Assembly (NCBI GenBank): GCA_036732755.1
Contig: DAINBU010000112.1
Coordinates: 1 to 15,410 of the forward strand
Reading direction: 5' to 3'
DNA from: DASRRB01 sp036732755
Lineage (GTDB): Bacteria; Planctomycetota; B15-G4; SIAN01
DNA length: 15,410 bases
The notes under the pieces were generated by a model, which did no database searches, was not told the DNA's origin, and saw only the letters and a program-made list of their open reading frames with translations. Every line of letters starts with the position of its first letter. The first letter of the stretch is position 1. Shown piece by piece: positions 7,172-14,520 of this stretch. The translations under genes and the position numbers were made by a program.

Positions 7172-8983
7172 CTACGCGCCGCGCTCCTGGTTCCTGATGC
7201 CGTCGCTGATCGAGCGCGCGTCGATCGGGTATCCGGTGTAGTAGCGGACGCCTCGCAGCTTCTCCGTCAGCCCCGGCGTCCTCACCTCGGCGCGGATCAG
7301 CGTCTCCATCTGCCCGTCGCGGTTCTGCTCGACCACGTAGACGCGGTCGTGCGACTTGAGGAACGCCTCGAGCTCCGCCATCGGCAGCGGCGTCGCGCGC
7401 AGCCGCAGGTAGTCGGTCTTGATGCCGTGCTCGATCAGCTGGTCGCGCGCCTCGCGCATCGCGTTGTTGGTCGAGCCGTAGGCGATGATCCCGATCCGGG
7501 CGCCGGGGACCGTCTCGAGGACCGGGCGCGGCAGCGACTGGCGCGCCGTCTCGGTCTTCTTCTTCAGGCGGTCCATGTTGAGGCGGTACGCCTCGGGGTC
7601 CTCGGTGTAGCGGGCGTACTCGTCGTGGCCCGAGCCGCGCGTGAAGTAGGCGGCGTCGGGGTGGGGGTTGCCGGGCAGCGCTCTCCACGGCACGCCGTCG
7701 CCGTCGGCGTCGAGGTAGCGGCCCCACTTCTTGCCGGCCCCCTTGATCTGGTCGAGCTTCTCGGGCGTCAGCACCTTGCCCCGCTTGAACGCGTCCGTCG
7801 GGTAGGCCGGCGGCTCGGCCATCCAGAAGTTCATCCCGAGGTCGAGGTCGAGCATCACGAAGACCGGCGTCTGGAACTGCTCGGCGAGGTCGAAGCTGAT
7901 GCGCGCGAAGTCGAAGCACTCCTCCGGCCCGCCGGGGTGGAGCACGAGGTGCTGCGTGTCGCCGTGCGAGCACCACGCGGCCATGCGCACGTCGCCCTGC
8001 GCGGTGCGCGTCGGCAGGCCGGTCGACGGCCCGACGCGCTGCACGTCGAAGATCACGGCGGGGATCTCGGCGTAGTACCCGAAGCCGATGAACTCCGACA
8101 TGAGGCTGATGCCGGGGCCGGCGGTCGTCGTCATGGCGCGCGCGCCCGCCCAGCCGGCGCCGAGCACCATGCCGATCGACGCGAGCTCGTCCTCGCACTG
8201 CACGTCGACGAAGCGCACCGTCCCGTCGGCGTTCACGCGGTACTTCTTCGCGAAGGCGATCAGCGCCTCGGCGAGCGAGGAGCTCGGCGTGATCGGGTAC
8301 CAGCCGACGACGGTCGCGCCGCCCATCAGCGCGCCGAGCGCCGCGATCGTGTTGCCCTCGATCAGGACCTTGCTCCCGTTCGCGTCCATGCGCTCGACGC
8401 GCCAGGGGTCCCGCTTCTCGAGCTTCTCCTTGGCGTAGTTCATCCCGGCGTGGAAGCACTGGACGTTGACGTCGACCGCCTTCTGCTTGCTCTTGAAGTT
8501 GTCCTTGATGGCCTGCAGCACGGTCGCCTCCTCGATGCCGAGGAGCTGGGCGCACGCGCCCACGTAGACCATGTTGATCAGCATCTTCTTGAGCTTGGCG
8601 TCGGCCTGGACCGGCTTGAGCAGCTCGGCCATCGGGATCGGGTAGGCGATGAGGTCGCCGCGCGCCTTCACGGGCGCCTCCGGCAGCTCGTTCGAGTTCC
8701 ACATCACCACCGCGCCGGAGCGCAAGTTCGCGACGTCCTTCTCCCACGTCGCGAGGTTCATCCCGACCAGCCAGTCGAGCTCCTTCTTGCGCGCCGTGTA
8801 GCCGTTCTTGTTCACGCGGATCGTGAACCAGGTCGGCAGCCCCTGGATGTTGGAGGGGAAGAGGTTCTTCGCGCTGATCGGGATGCCCATGCGGAACAGC
8901 GACTTGGCGAAGATGTTGTTCGCCGACTGGCTGCCCGTGCCGTTGACCGTCGCGACCTCGATCGAGAGGTCGTTCACGGTCAC
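7172..8983 (-). CDS. korA: 2-oxoacid:ferredoxin oxidoreductase, fused gamma-alpha subunit
   Basis: Partner of KorB. Residues about 1-185 form the gamma domain (VNGTGSQSANN; FPSNIQGLPTWF) and the rest the alpha domain. Alpha hallmarks are YPITPSS at 229-235, AGPGISLMSEF near 288 and GPSTGLPTRTAQGD near 318, typical of the subunit that shapes the TPP pocket. A calcium-loop-like DADGDG at 425-430 sits in an insertion before the C-terminal domain; the same insert is known in related KorA proteins. Start: GTG 8983 has AAGGA (8991-8995) seven bases upstream and brings the N-terminus close to the usual family start, giving 603 residues. An in-frame ATG at 9034 would add 17 residues but lacks a clear ribosome site. 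The gene diverges from the quinol-oxidase operon across about 200 bp. Confidence 0.92.
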   Translation of the reverse strand: MTVNDLSIEVATVNGTGSQSANNIFAKSLFRMGIPISAKNLFPSNIQGLPTWFTIRVNKNGYTARKKELDWLVGMNLATWEKDVANLRSGAVVMWNSNELPEAPVKARGDLIAYPIPMAELLKPVQADAKLKKMLINMVYVGACAQLLGIEEATVLQAIKDNFKSKQKAVDVNVQCFHAGMNYAKEKLEKRDPWRVERMDANGSKVLIEGNTIAALGALMGGATVVGWYPITPSSSLAEALIAFAKKYRVNADGTVRFVDVQCEDELASIGMVLGAGWAGARAMTTTAGPGISLMSEFIGFGYYAEIPAVIFDVQRVGPSTGLPTRTAQGDVRMAAWCSHGDTQHLVLHPGGPEECFDFARISFDLAEQFQTPVFVMLDLDLGMNFWMAEPPAYPTDAFKRGKVLTPEKLDQIKGAGKKWGRYLDADGDGVPWRALPGNPHPDAAYFTRGSGHDEYARYTEDPEAYRLNMDRLKKKTETARQSLPRPVLETVPGARIGIIAYGSTNNAMREARDQLIEHGIKTDYLRLRATPLPMAELEAFLKSHDRVYVVEQNRDGQMETLIRAEVRTPGLTEKLRGVRYYTGYPIDARSISDGIRNQERGA

Positions 8984-9181
8984 GCGCGTTTCCTTCTGGG
9001 CCTGGGGACGCGTCAGGGTTTCCGGAGGGTTCATGGAGGGGGTTTCGCTCGCTTCGCCGGCGGGGGCCGGTCGGGTTGCACGCGCTCCTGTGCCACGAAA
9101 AGTCGTACGAAACTAAAGCTTCGCGACGACCGGTGCCAGACCCGGGAACCACCGGCGGACCAGGGACTATAAGGGCGCGCC

Positions 9182-9646
9182 ATGCACCGACGCAGCTTGC
9201 TCACGGCGGCGGTCGCCGCGCTCGGCGGTTCGATCGCCGCCGGCCTCGCCGGCCTCGGCGGCGTCTTCGCGCGCGCCACCTCGCGCTGGCCGGTGCGGAC
9301 CGCCAAGGACTGGGCGGCGCTCTGCAAGGTCGGCGAGCTGAAGGAGGGCGAGCCGCTCGCCCGGTCCTTCTCCTTCGTCCGGCTCGAGGGGTGGTATCTC
9401 GAGAAGGTGACGCGCCAGGTCTACGTGACGCGGGACGCGCGCGGCGCGCCGGTCGTCCTCTCGCGGCGCTGCACCCATCTCGGCTGCCAGGTCACCTGGA
9501 AGCCCAAGAGCGGCACCTTCAAGTGCCCCTGCCACGGCGGCGTCTTCGACGGGGCCGGGCAGGTGGCGGGCGGGCCGCCGCCGCGGGGGCTCGAAGTCCT
9601 CCCGAGCCGCGTCGCCGGCGACCTGGTCGAGGTGGAGAAGGCGTGA
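9182..9646 (+). CDS. Rieske iron-sulfur protein of quinol oxidase complex
   Basis: Carries the 2Fe-2S centre that takes an electron from quinol at the outer face of the membrane. 154 residues. The N-terminus MHRRSLL followed by an Ala/Gly/Leu-rich hydrophobic stretch (7-30) fits a Tat-exported, uncleaved membrane anchor. Box I is CTHLGC (Cys97 and His99 as ligands, Cys102 for the disulfide) and box II is CPCHGG (Cys115 and His118 as ligands, Cys117 for the disulfide). GPPPRGLEVLP at 131-141 matches the family's proline loop. The ATG has AAGGG (9171-9175) six bases upstream. Its stop overlaps the GTG start of the cytochrome gene (GTGA), so the two are translationally coupled as one complex. 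Confidence 0.95.
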   Translation: MHRRSLLTAAVAALGGSIAAGLAGLGGVFARATSRWPVRTAKDWAALCKVGELKEGEPLARSFSFVRLEGWYLEKVTRQVYVTRDARGAPVVLSRRCTHLGCQVTWKPKSGTFKCPCHGGVFDGAGQVAGGPPPRGLEVLPSRVAGDLVEVEKA

Positions 9647-11103
9647 GCGCGCCGACCCCGACGATACGCGGTCCCCTGCGCAAGGTGCTGGACGCGTGGG
9701 TCTTCGACAAGAAGGTGCCCGCCGGCTGCGGCTTCCTGCGCGCGCTCGGGACGGCGCTGCTGGTCGTGCTGGTCGCGCAGGGGGTGACGGGGATGTTCCT
9801 CGCGCTCGCCTACGTCCCGTCGCCCGACCACGCCTACGACGCGATCCGGTCGATCGACGAGGACTACGCGGGCGGGCGGCTGCTGCGCGGGCTGCACCAT
9901 TGGGGCGCGTCGGCCGTCATGGTGCTCGCCTTCCTCCACCTGGCGCGCGTCTACTTCACCGGGGCCTACAAGCGGCCGCGCCAGCTCCTCTGGCTGGTCG
10001 GCGTCGCGATCTTCGGCGTGCTCCTCGGCTTCGGCTTCACCGGCTACCTGCTGCCGTGGGACATGAAGGCGTTCTGGGCGACCGACGTCGGCGTCAACAT
10101 CGTCTCATCGGTGCCGCTCGTGGGCCGGCCGCTCGCCGACCTGCTGCGCGGCGGGCCGGAGATCGGCGCGCCGACGCTGGCGCGCATGTACGCGCTGCAC
10201 GTCCTCTTCCTGCCGGCGACGCTGCTGCCGCTCGCGGGGCTCCACCTGCTGCTCGTGCACCTGCTCGGCATCACGCCGCCCGGCGCGCGCGTCGGCGAGC
10301 CGGAGGTGAAGAGCGAGCCGTTCTTCCCCGGCCACGTCGTGAAGGAGCTGCTGGTCGCGGCGCTCGCGCTCGCGGTCGTCGTCGCGCTGGCGTGGAAGCT
10401 CGGTCCGCCGCTCGAGGCGCCGGCGAGCCGCGAAGCGGAGGGCTACGAGCCGCGCCCCGAGTGGTACTTCCTCGGCCTCTTCCAGCTGCTCAAGATCTTC
10501 GAGGGGCGCACCATGCTCATCGGAACGGTGCTCCTGCCCGGCCTGATCGCCGCGCTCGTGGCCCTCCTGCCGTGGCTCGACCGCAACCCGGAGCGAAGGG
10601 CGGCGCGGCGGCCGGTGGCGATCGCGGCGGGGGTGCTGCTGATCGTCGGCTTCGGCGCGCTCACGATCGCCGGCGCGCGCGACCCGGGTTCGCATCTGCC
10701 GCCGCCGCCGCGGCTGCACGTCGGCGACGGAAGTTATGTGCCGCCGCCGAGCCCGCCGATCGAGCCGCCGATCACCGCGCCCGACGAAAAAAACGGCGGG
10801 GCCGCGCTTTCCAATGATGGCCGGACGGCGACGGTCACGTTCGGCGAGACGCTGATCCACGCCTACGACTGCCTCGGATGCCACACGCTCCGCGGCGAGG
10901 GCAACACGACCGGCAACGGCGGCGACGCGCCGCCCTTCGAGAAGGCGGCAGGAAAGCACGACTCCGACTGGCTCGAGCGCTTCCTGCTCGACCCCAAGAA
11001 GATCAAGCCCGACATCGACATGCCGTCGGCGCAGGACCTCGACATGAGCGACGACCACCGCAAGGCGATCGTCGAGTGGCTGCGCGCGGTCGCTAGCGGC
11101 TGA
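9643..11103 (+). CDS. Fused cytochrome b / subunit IV / cytochrome c
   Basis: One 486-residue membrane polypeptide holding the quinol-oxidising cytochrome b core and a c-type heme domain. GTG 9643 overlaps the Rieske stop and has GGAG (9634-9637) five bases upstream. Heme ligands: His85/His99 in helix B and His186/His201 in helix D. The 15-residue step of the second pair is the b6/QcrB type, not the mitochondrial 14. LPWD is at 137-140 and the Qo-site PEWY at 272-275. Further transmembrane segments follow, then a Pro-rich linker (about 350-380) and a cytochrome c domain with CLGCH at 410-414 and a likely axial Met460 in DIDMPS. No separate cytochrome c1 gene is present, so the fused domain should be the electron exit. 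The position of the b6f heme-cn cysteine appears to be Ala34, with a Cys at 29 instead. The 3' end overlaps the convergent regulator by 11 bp. Confidence 0.93.
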   Translation: MSAPTPTIRGPLRKVLDAWVFDKKVPAGCGFLRALGTALLVVLVAQGVTGMFLALAYVPSPDHAYDAIRSIDEDYAGGRLLRGLHHWGASAVMVLAFLHLARVYFTGAYKRPRQLLWLVGVAIFGVLLGFGFTGYLLPWDMKAFWATDVGVNIVSSVPLVGRPLADLLRGGPEIGAPTLARMYALHVLFLPATLLPLAGLHLLLVHLLGITPPGARVGEPEVKSEPFFPGHVVKELLVAALALAVVVALAWKLGPPLEAPASREAEGYEPRPEWYFLGLFQLLKIFEGRTMLIGTVLLPGLIAALVALLPWLDRNPERRAARRPVAIAAGVLLIVGFGALTIAGARDPGSHLPPPPRLHVGDGSYVPPPSPPIEPPITAPDEKNGGAALSNDGRTATVTFGETLIHAYDCLGCHTLRGEGNTTGNGGDAPPFEKAAGKHDSDWLERFLLDPKKIKPDIDMPSAQDLDMSDDHRKAIVEWLRAVASG

Positions 11104-11647
11104 GCGCGCCCGCGCCGTTCGTGGAAACCGCCGGAGCCGCCGGCGCCGTCGCGCCGTGCATGCGGTACTCGGTCAGCTTGTCGTAGAGCGTGCGCAGCGA
11201 GATGCCGAGCAGGTCGGCGGCGCGCCGCTTGTTGCGGCCCGTGTGCTCGTAGACGGCGAGGATGTGGCGGCGCTCGACGGCGACGGCGAGGAGGCGCGCG
11301 AGGCTCTCGAGCTCGCGCACGTTGCCGGGCCAGGGGTGGTCGACCAAGAGGGCGAGCGCGCGCGCCGAGAGGATCGGCGGCGGCGGGGCCGGTGCCCGCC
11401 CTGCCGCGGGGGGCGCCGCGGCGACCACCACGAAGGGTCCGCCGGCCCCGGGGCCGAGCCGGTGGAGCGCGCGCGCGATCCTCTCCTTGCCGGTGCCGCG
11501 CTCTCCGCGCCGCAGCACGGCGCCGCCCGCCTCCGCGAGACGCGGCAGGCGCAGCAGGAGCTGCTGCATCGAGGGGCTCTGCGCGATCAGCGCGCGGCGG
11601 TCCGGCACCGCATCCTCGACGACGTGGACGAAGCGGGACGTGCTCAT
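11093..11647 (-). CDS. Miniature NtrC/Fis-type regulator lacking most of the AAA+ core
   Basis: A 184-residue protein built like a shrunken sigma-54 activator. Residues about 22-75 match the start of an NtrC-type AAA+ domain, with a Walker A GERGTGKE at 48-55 and GPFVVV at 70-75. Then a 15-20-residue Ala/Pro linker replaces the segment that should hold GAFTGA, Walker B and sensor I. The sequence rejoins the family at HPWPGNVRELESLA (104-117) and ends with a Fis-type helix-turn-helix, GRNKRRAADLLGISLRTLY (137-155). There is no receiver domain. ATG 11647 has GGAG (11653-11656) five bases upstream and the frame is intact throughout, so this looks like a real compact gene rather than fresh decay. 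Without GAFTGA it should not activate sigma-54 polymerase; DNA binding alone, as repressor or co-regulator, is more likely. It diverges from the radical SAM gene by 77 bp and may control it (inference). Confidence 0.75.
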   Translation of the reverse strand: MSTSRFVHVVEDAVPDRRALIAQSPSMQQLLLRLPRLAEAGGAVLRRGERGTGKERIARALHRLGPGAGGPFVVVAAAPPAAGRAPAPPPPILSARALALLVDHPWPGNVRELESLARLLAVAVERRHILAVYEHTGRNKRRAADLLGISLRTLYDKLTEYRMHGATAPAAPAVSTNGAGALSR

Positions 11648-11664
11648 GGTCGCTCCGGCCGACC

Positions 11665-11695
11665 GTGACGCGCGCCCTTCGGACCGGCGTACAAT
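11665..11695 (+). promoter_or_regulatory. Possible sigma-70 promoter of radical SAM operon
   Basis: TACAAT at 11690-11695 differs from the consensus -10 box at one base, and GTGACG at 11665-11670 is a partial -35 box, with a longer than usual 19-bp spacer. Transcription would begin near 11702, giving a leader of about 23 bases before the radical SAM ATG with its own GGAG site. No sigma-54 type GG-N10-GC promoter was noticed in this gap. Confidence 0.4.
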
Positions 11696-11724
11696 CGGCT
11701 CTCCGACCCGATGGAGCCGCCGGG

Positions 11725-14070
11725 ATGAGGACGCTTCTCGTCTATCCGCCGCAAGCGCACCCGACCCAGCCGTTCCTCTGCCTGCCGGCCCTCACCGCCT
11801 ACCTCCGGGCGAACGGCTTCCCCGATACCCACCAGCGCGACCTGAACCTCGAGGCGCACGAGTACTTCCTGAGGAAGGAGCGCCTCGCCCGGAGCCGCGA
11901 CCGTGTGCGGGAGGCCTTCGCGGCGCTGCCGCGGGAGAAGCCGCTCCCGCTTCCCCAGATGGACCGCTTCCGGGTGCTCGCCGAGGCGGCGGCGTCGGCG
12001 GACGGCGTGGTAGAGGGGATCGAGCTCGCGCTGCGGACCCTGCGGGAGGAGGAGCTCTTCTACGACTACGACGGCTACCTCGCCGCCGTGAAGCTGCTCG
12101 ACCGCGCCTTCCGCCTGATCTCGGCGGAGCACTACCCCTCCTCGCTCACGCCGCACAACTACACGTTGAAGCACTCGATCGAGCGCGAGGCCGAGGTGCT
12201 CGCCGCCGTCTTCGACGAGGAGGCGAACTTCTTCTGCGAGTACTTCCGGGAGAAGGCGCTGCCCGAGATCCTCGCGCTCGCGCCCGACCTGCTCGGCATC
12301 TCGCTCACCTACACGAGCCAGGTGATCCCGGGGCTCGCGCTCGCGCGCATGGTCAAGCAGGCGCGACCCTCGATCCACATCACGGTCGGCGGCGGGCTGC
12401 TCGCCTACATCGGCGAGAAGATGTCGCGCAGCGGCAAGGTCTTCTCCGTCGTCGACTCCGTCATCGTGCTCGAGGGCGAGGGCCCTCTGCACGAGCTCGC
12501 GAAGAACGTCGCGGCGGGGAAGGAGAAGCCGGCCGACGGGATCGGCAACTGCATCTGGAAGGACGGCGAGCGCGTCGTCGTGAACCCGCCGGCCAGCCCG
12601 CTCTCGATCGAGACGCTGCCGACGCCCGAGTTCGACGGCATGCCGATGGACCGCTACCTCTCGCCGCAGCTCGCGCTCCCGCTCGCGATCACGCGCGGCT
12701 GCTACTGGGAGAAATGCGCCTTCTGCACGCTCTACAAGGTGATCGGCCCGGGCTTCCGCCAGCGCACGCTCGAGCAGGTGATGGACGACATCGAGGCGGT
12801 GACGAAGCGCTGGAAGTCCGACGTCATCTACTTCGTGGTCGAGGACATGCCGCCGCCGCTCTTCAAGCAGCTGCCCGCGGCCCTGAAGGCGCGCGGCATC
12901 TCGGTCAAGTGGTGGACCGACGCGCGCCTCGAGCGGAACCTCTTCACCGACGAGCTCTGCCGCGACCTCCAAGCGTCGGGCTGCCGCCGCATCGCCTTCG
13001 GCTTCGAGAGCGCGTCGCAGCGCCTGCTCGACCTGATGGAGAAGGGGACGAGCATCGACGAGGCCGACGGCATCCTGCGCCGCCTCGCCAAGGCCGGCAT
13101 CTCGAACACGCTCTACACGATGATCGGCTTCCCGACCGAGACCGTCGACGAGGCGCGCCTCACCCTCCAGTGGCTGCGCGAGCACAAGGACGTGGTCGAC
13201 GAGGTGAGCCTGCGCATCTTCTACGTCGACCACCTGTCGAAAGTCTTCGAGCACCCCGACCACTACGACGTGAAGCAGCTGCTGCTCGACCCGCGCAAGG
13301 ACCTGCAGGTCTACTACGACTGGATCCCGGGCAGCGGAATGGACCGCAAGGAGGCGCGCGACCTCTTCTTCGAGTTCATGAAGACGCTGCGCGAGGAGTT
13401 CCCGCTGTTCCGCGGCGACAACCTGCTGCTCTTCGAGCTGAAGAGCCACTACTTCCTCTACCTCTGCCGCTTCGGGAACCTCGACTTCCTGCGCGACAAG
13501 CAGGCGGTCGCGGTCGGCGAGGCGCCGCCCGACGACTTCCTGGAGGCGCGGCCGCGCCTGCCCGACGGCAACGCGGTGATCGACCTGCCCTACGACCTGC
13601 GCACCATCTCGGAGACGCTGAACGACGCGGAGTGCGCCGTCCTGAAGCCGCGGTACCAGTCGGGCAACTTCAAGGAGAAGCTCTTCGAGGAGATGGCGCC
13701 GCGCGTGCCCGAGGCGCCGCCCTCGCTCTGCCACGCGGTCTACCGCGCGCGCTCGTGCGACCTGCTGCAGGTCGGCAAGGACGCGGCGCGGCTAATGCGC
13801 GCGACCGACGGCTCGCGCACGGTCGCGGCGATCCTCGCCGACTTCTCCGAGGCGCAGCGTCCGAAAGTCGAGCGCTTCCTGCGCGACCTCTTCACACGCG
13901 GCCTCCTCACCGCTTCCGGGTCGGCGCGCGCCGCGCGGCGCGTGGCCGCGCCAGCCTCCGCGGCGAAGCGCCACGCGTCGGCGGAGGACCTCGCGATCTC
14001 CGCCGCCGCCGACCAGCGGGCGCGCGCCGCCGAGACGATCCACCTCTACTGCAAGCCGTCGCCCGGCTGA
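11725..14070 (+). CDS. B12-binding-type radical SAM enzyme with PqqD-like C-terminal segment
   Basis: A 781-residue predicted radical SAM enzyme. ATG 11725 has GGAG (11713-11716) eight bases upstream. The N-terminal part (about 1-265) resembles the cobalamin-binding Rossmann domain of B12-radical SAM proteins, including RDLN near 38-41 and a later DLLGISLTYTS and VGGG. The radical SAM core follows, with the 4Fe-4S cluster cysteines at 326, 331 and 334 (CYWEKCAFC, a Cx4CxxC spacing) and later core motifs FGFESAS and MIGFPTET. After the barrel, residues about 682-731 contain LMRATDGSRTVAAIL and FLRDLFTRGLL, the pattern of PqqD-like peptide-binding (RRE) domains. An Ala-rich tail of about 45 residues closes the protein. 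Two short acidic peptide genes follow within 11 and 28 bp, suggesting peptide substrates. The reaction cannot be told; methylation or C-C bond chemistry are possibilities for the class. Confidence 0.85.
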   Translation: MRTLLVYPPQAHPTQPFLCLPALTAYLRANGFPDTHQRDLNLEAHEYFLRKERLARSRDRVREAFAALPREKPLPLPQMDRFRVLAEAAASADGVVEGIELALRTLREEELFYDYDGYLAAVKLLDRAFRLISAEHYPSSLTPHNYTLKHSIEREAEVLAAVFDEEANFFCEYFREKALPEILALAPDLLGISLTYTSQVIPGLALARMVKQARPSIHITVGGGLLAYIGEKMSRSGKVFSVVDSVIVLEGEGPLHELAKNVAAGKEKPADGIGNCIWKDGERVVVNPPASPLSIETLPTPEFDGMPMDRYLSPQLALPLAITRGCYWEKCAFCTLYKVIGPGFRQRTLEQVMDDIEAVTKRWKSDVIYFVVEDMPPPLFKQLPAALKARGISVKWWTDARLERNLFTDELCRDLQASGCRRIAFGFESASQRLLDLMEKGTSIDEADGILRRLAKAGISNTLYTMIGFPTETVDEARLTLQWLREHKDVVDEVSLRIFYVDHLSKVFEHPDHYDVKQLLLDPRKDLQVYYDWIPGSGMDRKEARDLFFEFMKTLREEFPLFRGDNLLLFELKSHYFLYLCRFGNLDFLRDKQAVAVGEAPPDDFLEARPRLPDGNAVIDLPYDLRTISETLNDAECAVLKPRYQSGNFKEKLFEEMAPRVPEAPPSLCHAVYRARSCDLLQVGKDAARLMRATDGSRTVAAILADFSEAQRPKVERFLRDLFTRGLLTASGSARAARRVAAPASAAKRHASAEDLAISAAADQRARAAETIHLYCKPSPG

Positions 14071-14081
14071 GAGGGACGCCG

Positions 14082-14276
14082 ATGAACGGGAAAGCACCGA
14101 ACGATCCGACCGGGGACGCGAAGGCGGCGAGCGGCGCCTCGCCGGCCGCGCCGGCAGGCGCAGCGGCGCAATGGAGCAACCCGGCTCCGCCGGTGGCGGC
14201 CGACCTCGACCTCGAGGTCGAGGAGATCAAGCTGCCCGAGCGGTTGAAGGAAGGCTTCGTGGGCCAGGAGCGCTGA
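14082..14276 (+). CDS. Small acidic peptide, candidate precursor 1
   Basis: A 64-residue peptide of no recognised family. ATG 14082 follows GAGGGA (14071-14076) with a five-base spacer and starts 11 bp after the radical SAM stop, so co-translation is likely. The first 40 residues are rich in Ala, Pro and Gly with one Trp (31) and look disordered. Then comes an acidic segment DLDLEVEEIKLPERL (41-55), followed by a short tail KEGFVGQER. The acidic segment aligns with ELDLDLDDVQSRLP of the next gene. There is no signal peptide and no Cys. The position and the shared leader-like segment suggest a substrate of the upstream enzyme; an accessory protein is the alternative. Confidence 0.7.
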   Translation: MNGKAPNDPTGDAKAASGASPAAPAGAAAQWSNPAPPVAADLDLEVEEIKLPERLKEGFVGQER

Positions 14277-14304
14277 GCCCGAGTTCGAACGCAGGGAGAG
14301 GTCG

Positions 14305-14490
14305 ATGAATCCGAAGGACGACAAGAGCCCGAAGGAAGAGGCGCCGAAGAGCGCGCCGCCGCGCCGCTTCGACGCGACGCTGCCGATGGGGCGCAAGCCT
14401 GCGCCGGAGGCTGAGAAGGAGCTCGATCTCGACCTCGACGACGTCCAGTCGCGGCTGCCCTACGGCAGCGAGGACATCGCTGACAAGTGA
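14305..14490 (+). CDS. Small acidic peptide, candidate precursor 2
   Basis: A 61-residue peptide, paralogue-like to the preceding gene. ATG 14305 has a strong AGGGAG (14293-14298) six bases upstream and starts 28 bp after the previous stop. The N-terminal third is Lys/Pro/Glu-rich. An acidic stretch ELDLDLDDV occupies 39-47. LPMG (26-29) and LPYG (51-54) occur in similar settings (ATLPMG, SRLPYG), which may be two copies of a short modified unit. It has no Cys or Trp; Tyr53 is the only Tyr. No family recognised. The shared acidic motif with the 14082 gene and the same-strand linkage to the radical SAM gene support a common role. Confidence 0.7.
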   Translation: MNPKDDKSPKEEAPKSAPPRRFDATLPMGRKPAPEAEKELDLDLDDVQSRLPYGSEDIADK

Positions 14491-14497
14491 TCGGCGG

Positions 14498-14520
14498 GAG
14501 CCGCGTGGCAATCGCGGCTC
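14498..14520. terminator. Perfect 8-bp hairpin between convergent genes
   Basis: GAGCCGCG (14498-14505) and CGCGGCTC (14513-14520) form an exact stem around a 7-nt loop, right after the last peptide gene and touching the stop codon of the convergent coiled-coil gene. There is no T-run on either side, so it would be a non-classical, possibly bidirectional, terminator or an mRNA-stabilising end. Confidence 0.5.

Noticed and set aside
7107..9152. Upstream extension of the korB frame to 9152, giving a 1027-codon open frame
   Set aside because: The extension is an out-of-frame reading of korA with Arg-rich, low-complexity translation; the conserved KorB protein begins at 7106.
9168..9173. TATAAG just before the Rieske ATG as a -10 box for a leaderless transcript
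   Set aside because: No -35 match at the right distance, and the same bases supply an AAGGG ribosome site at normal spacing, which argues for a leadered mRNA.
9076..9642. Upstream extension of the cytochrome b frame across the Rieske gene
   Set aside because: It is the Rieske gene in another frame; cytochrome b begins at the GTG overlapping the Rieske stop.
11711..11728. Five-codon upstream frame (MEPPG) whose TGA overlaps the radical SAM ATG
   Set aside because: Its GAG codon is part of the GGAG ribosome site for the main gene and it has no site of its own; most likely chance.
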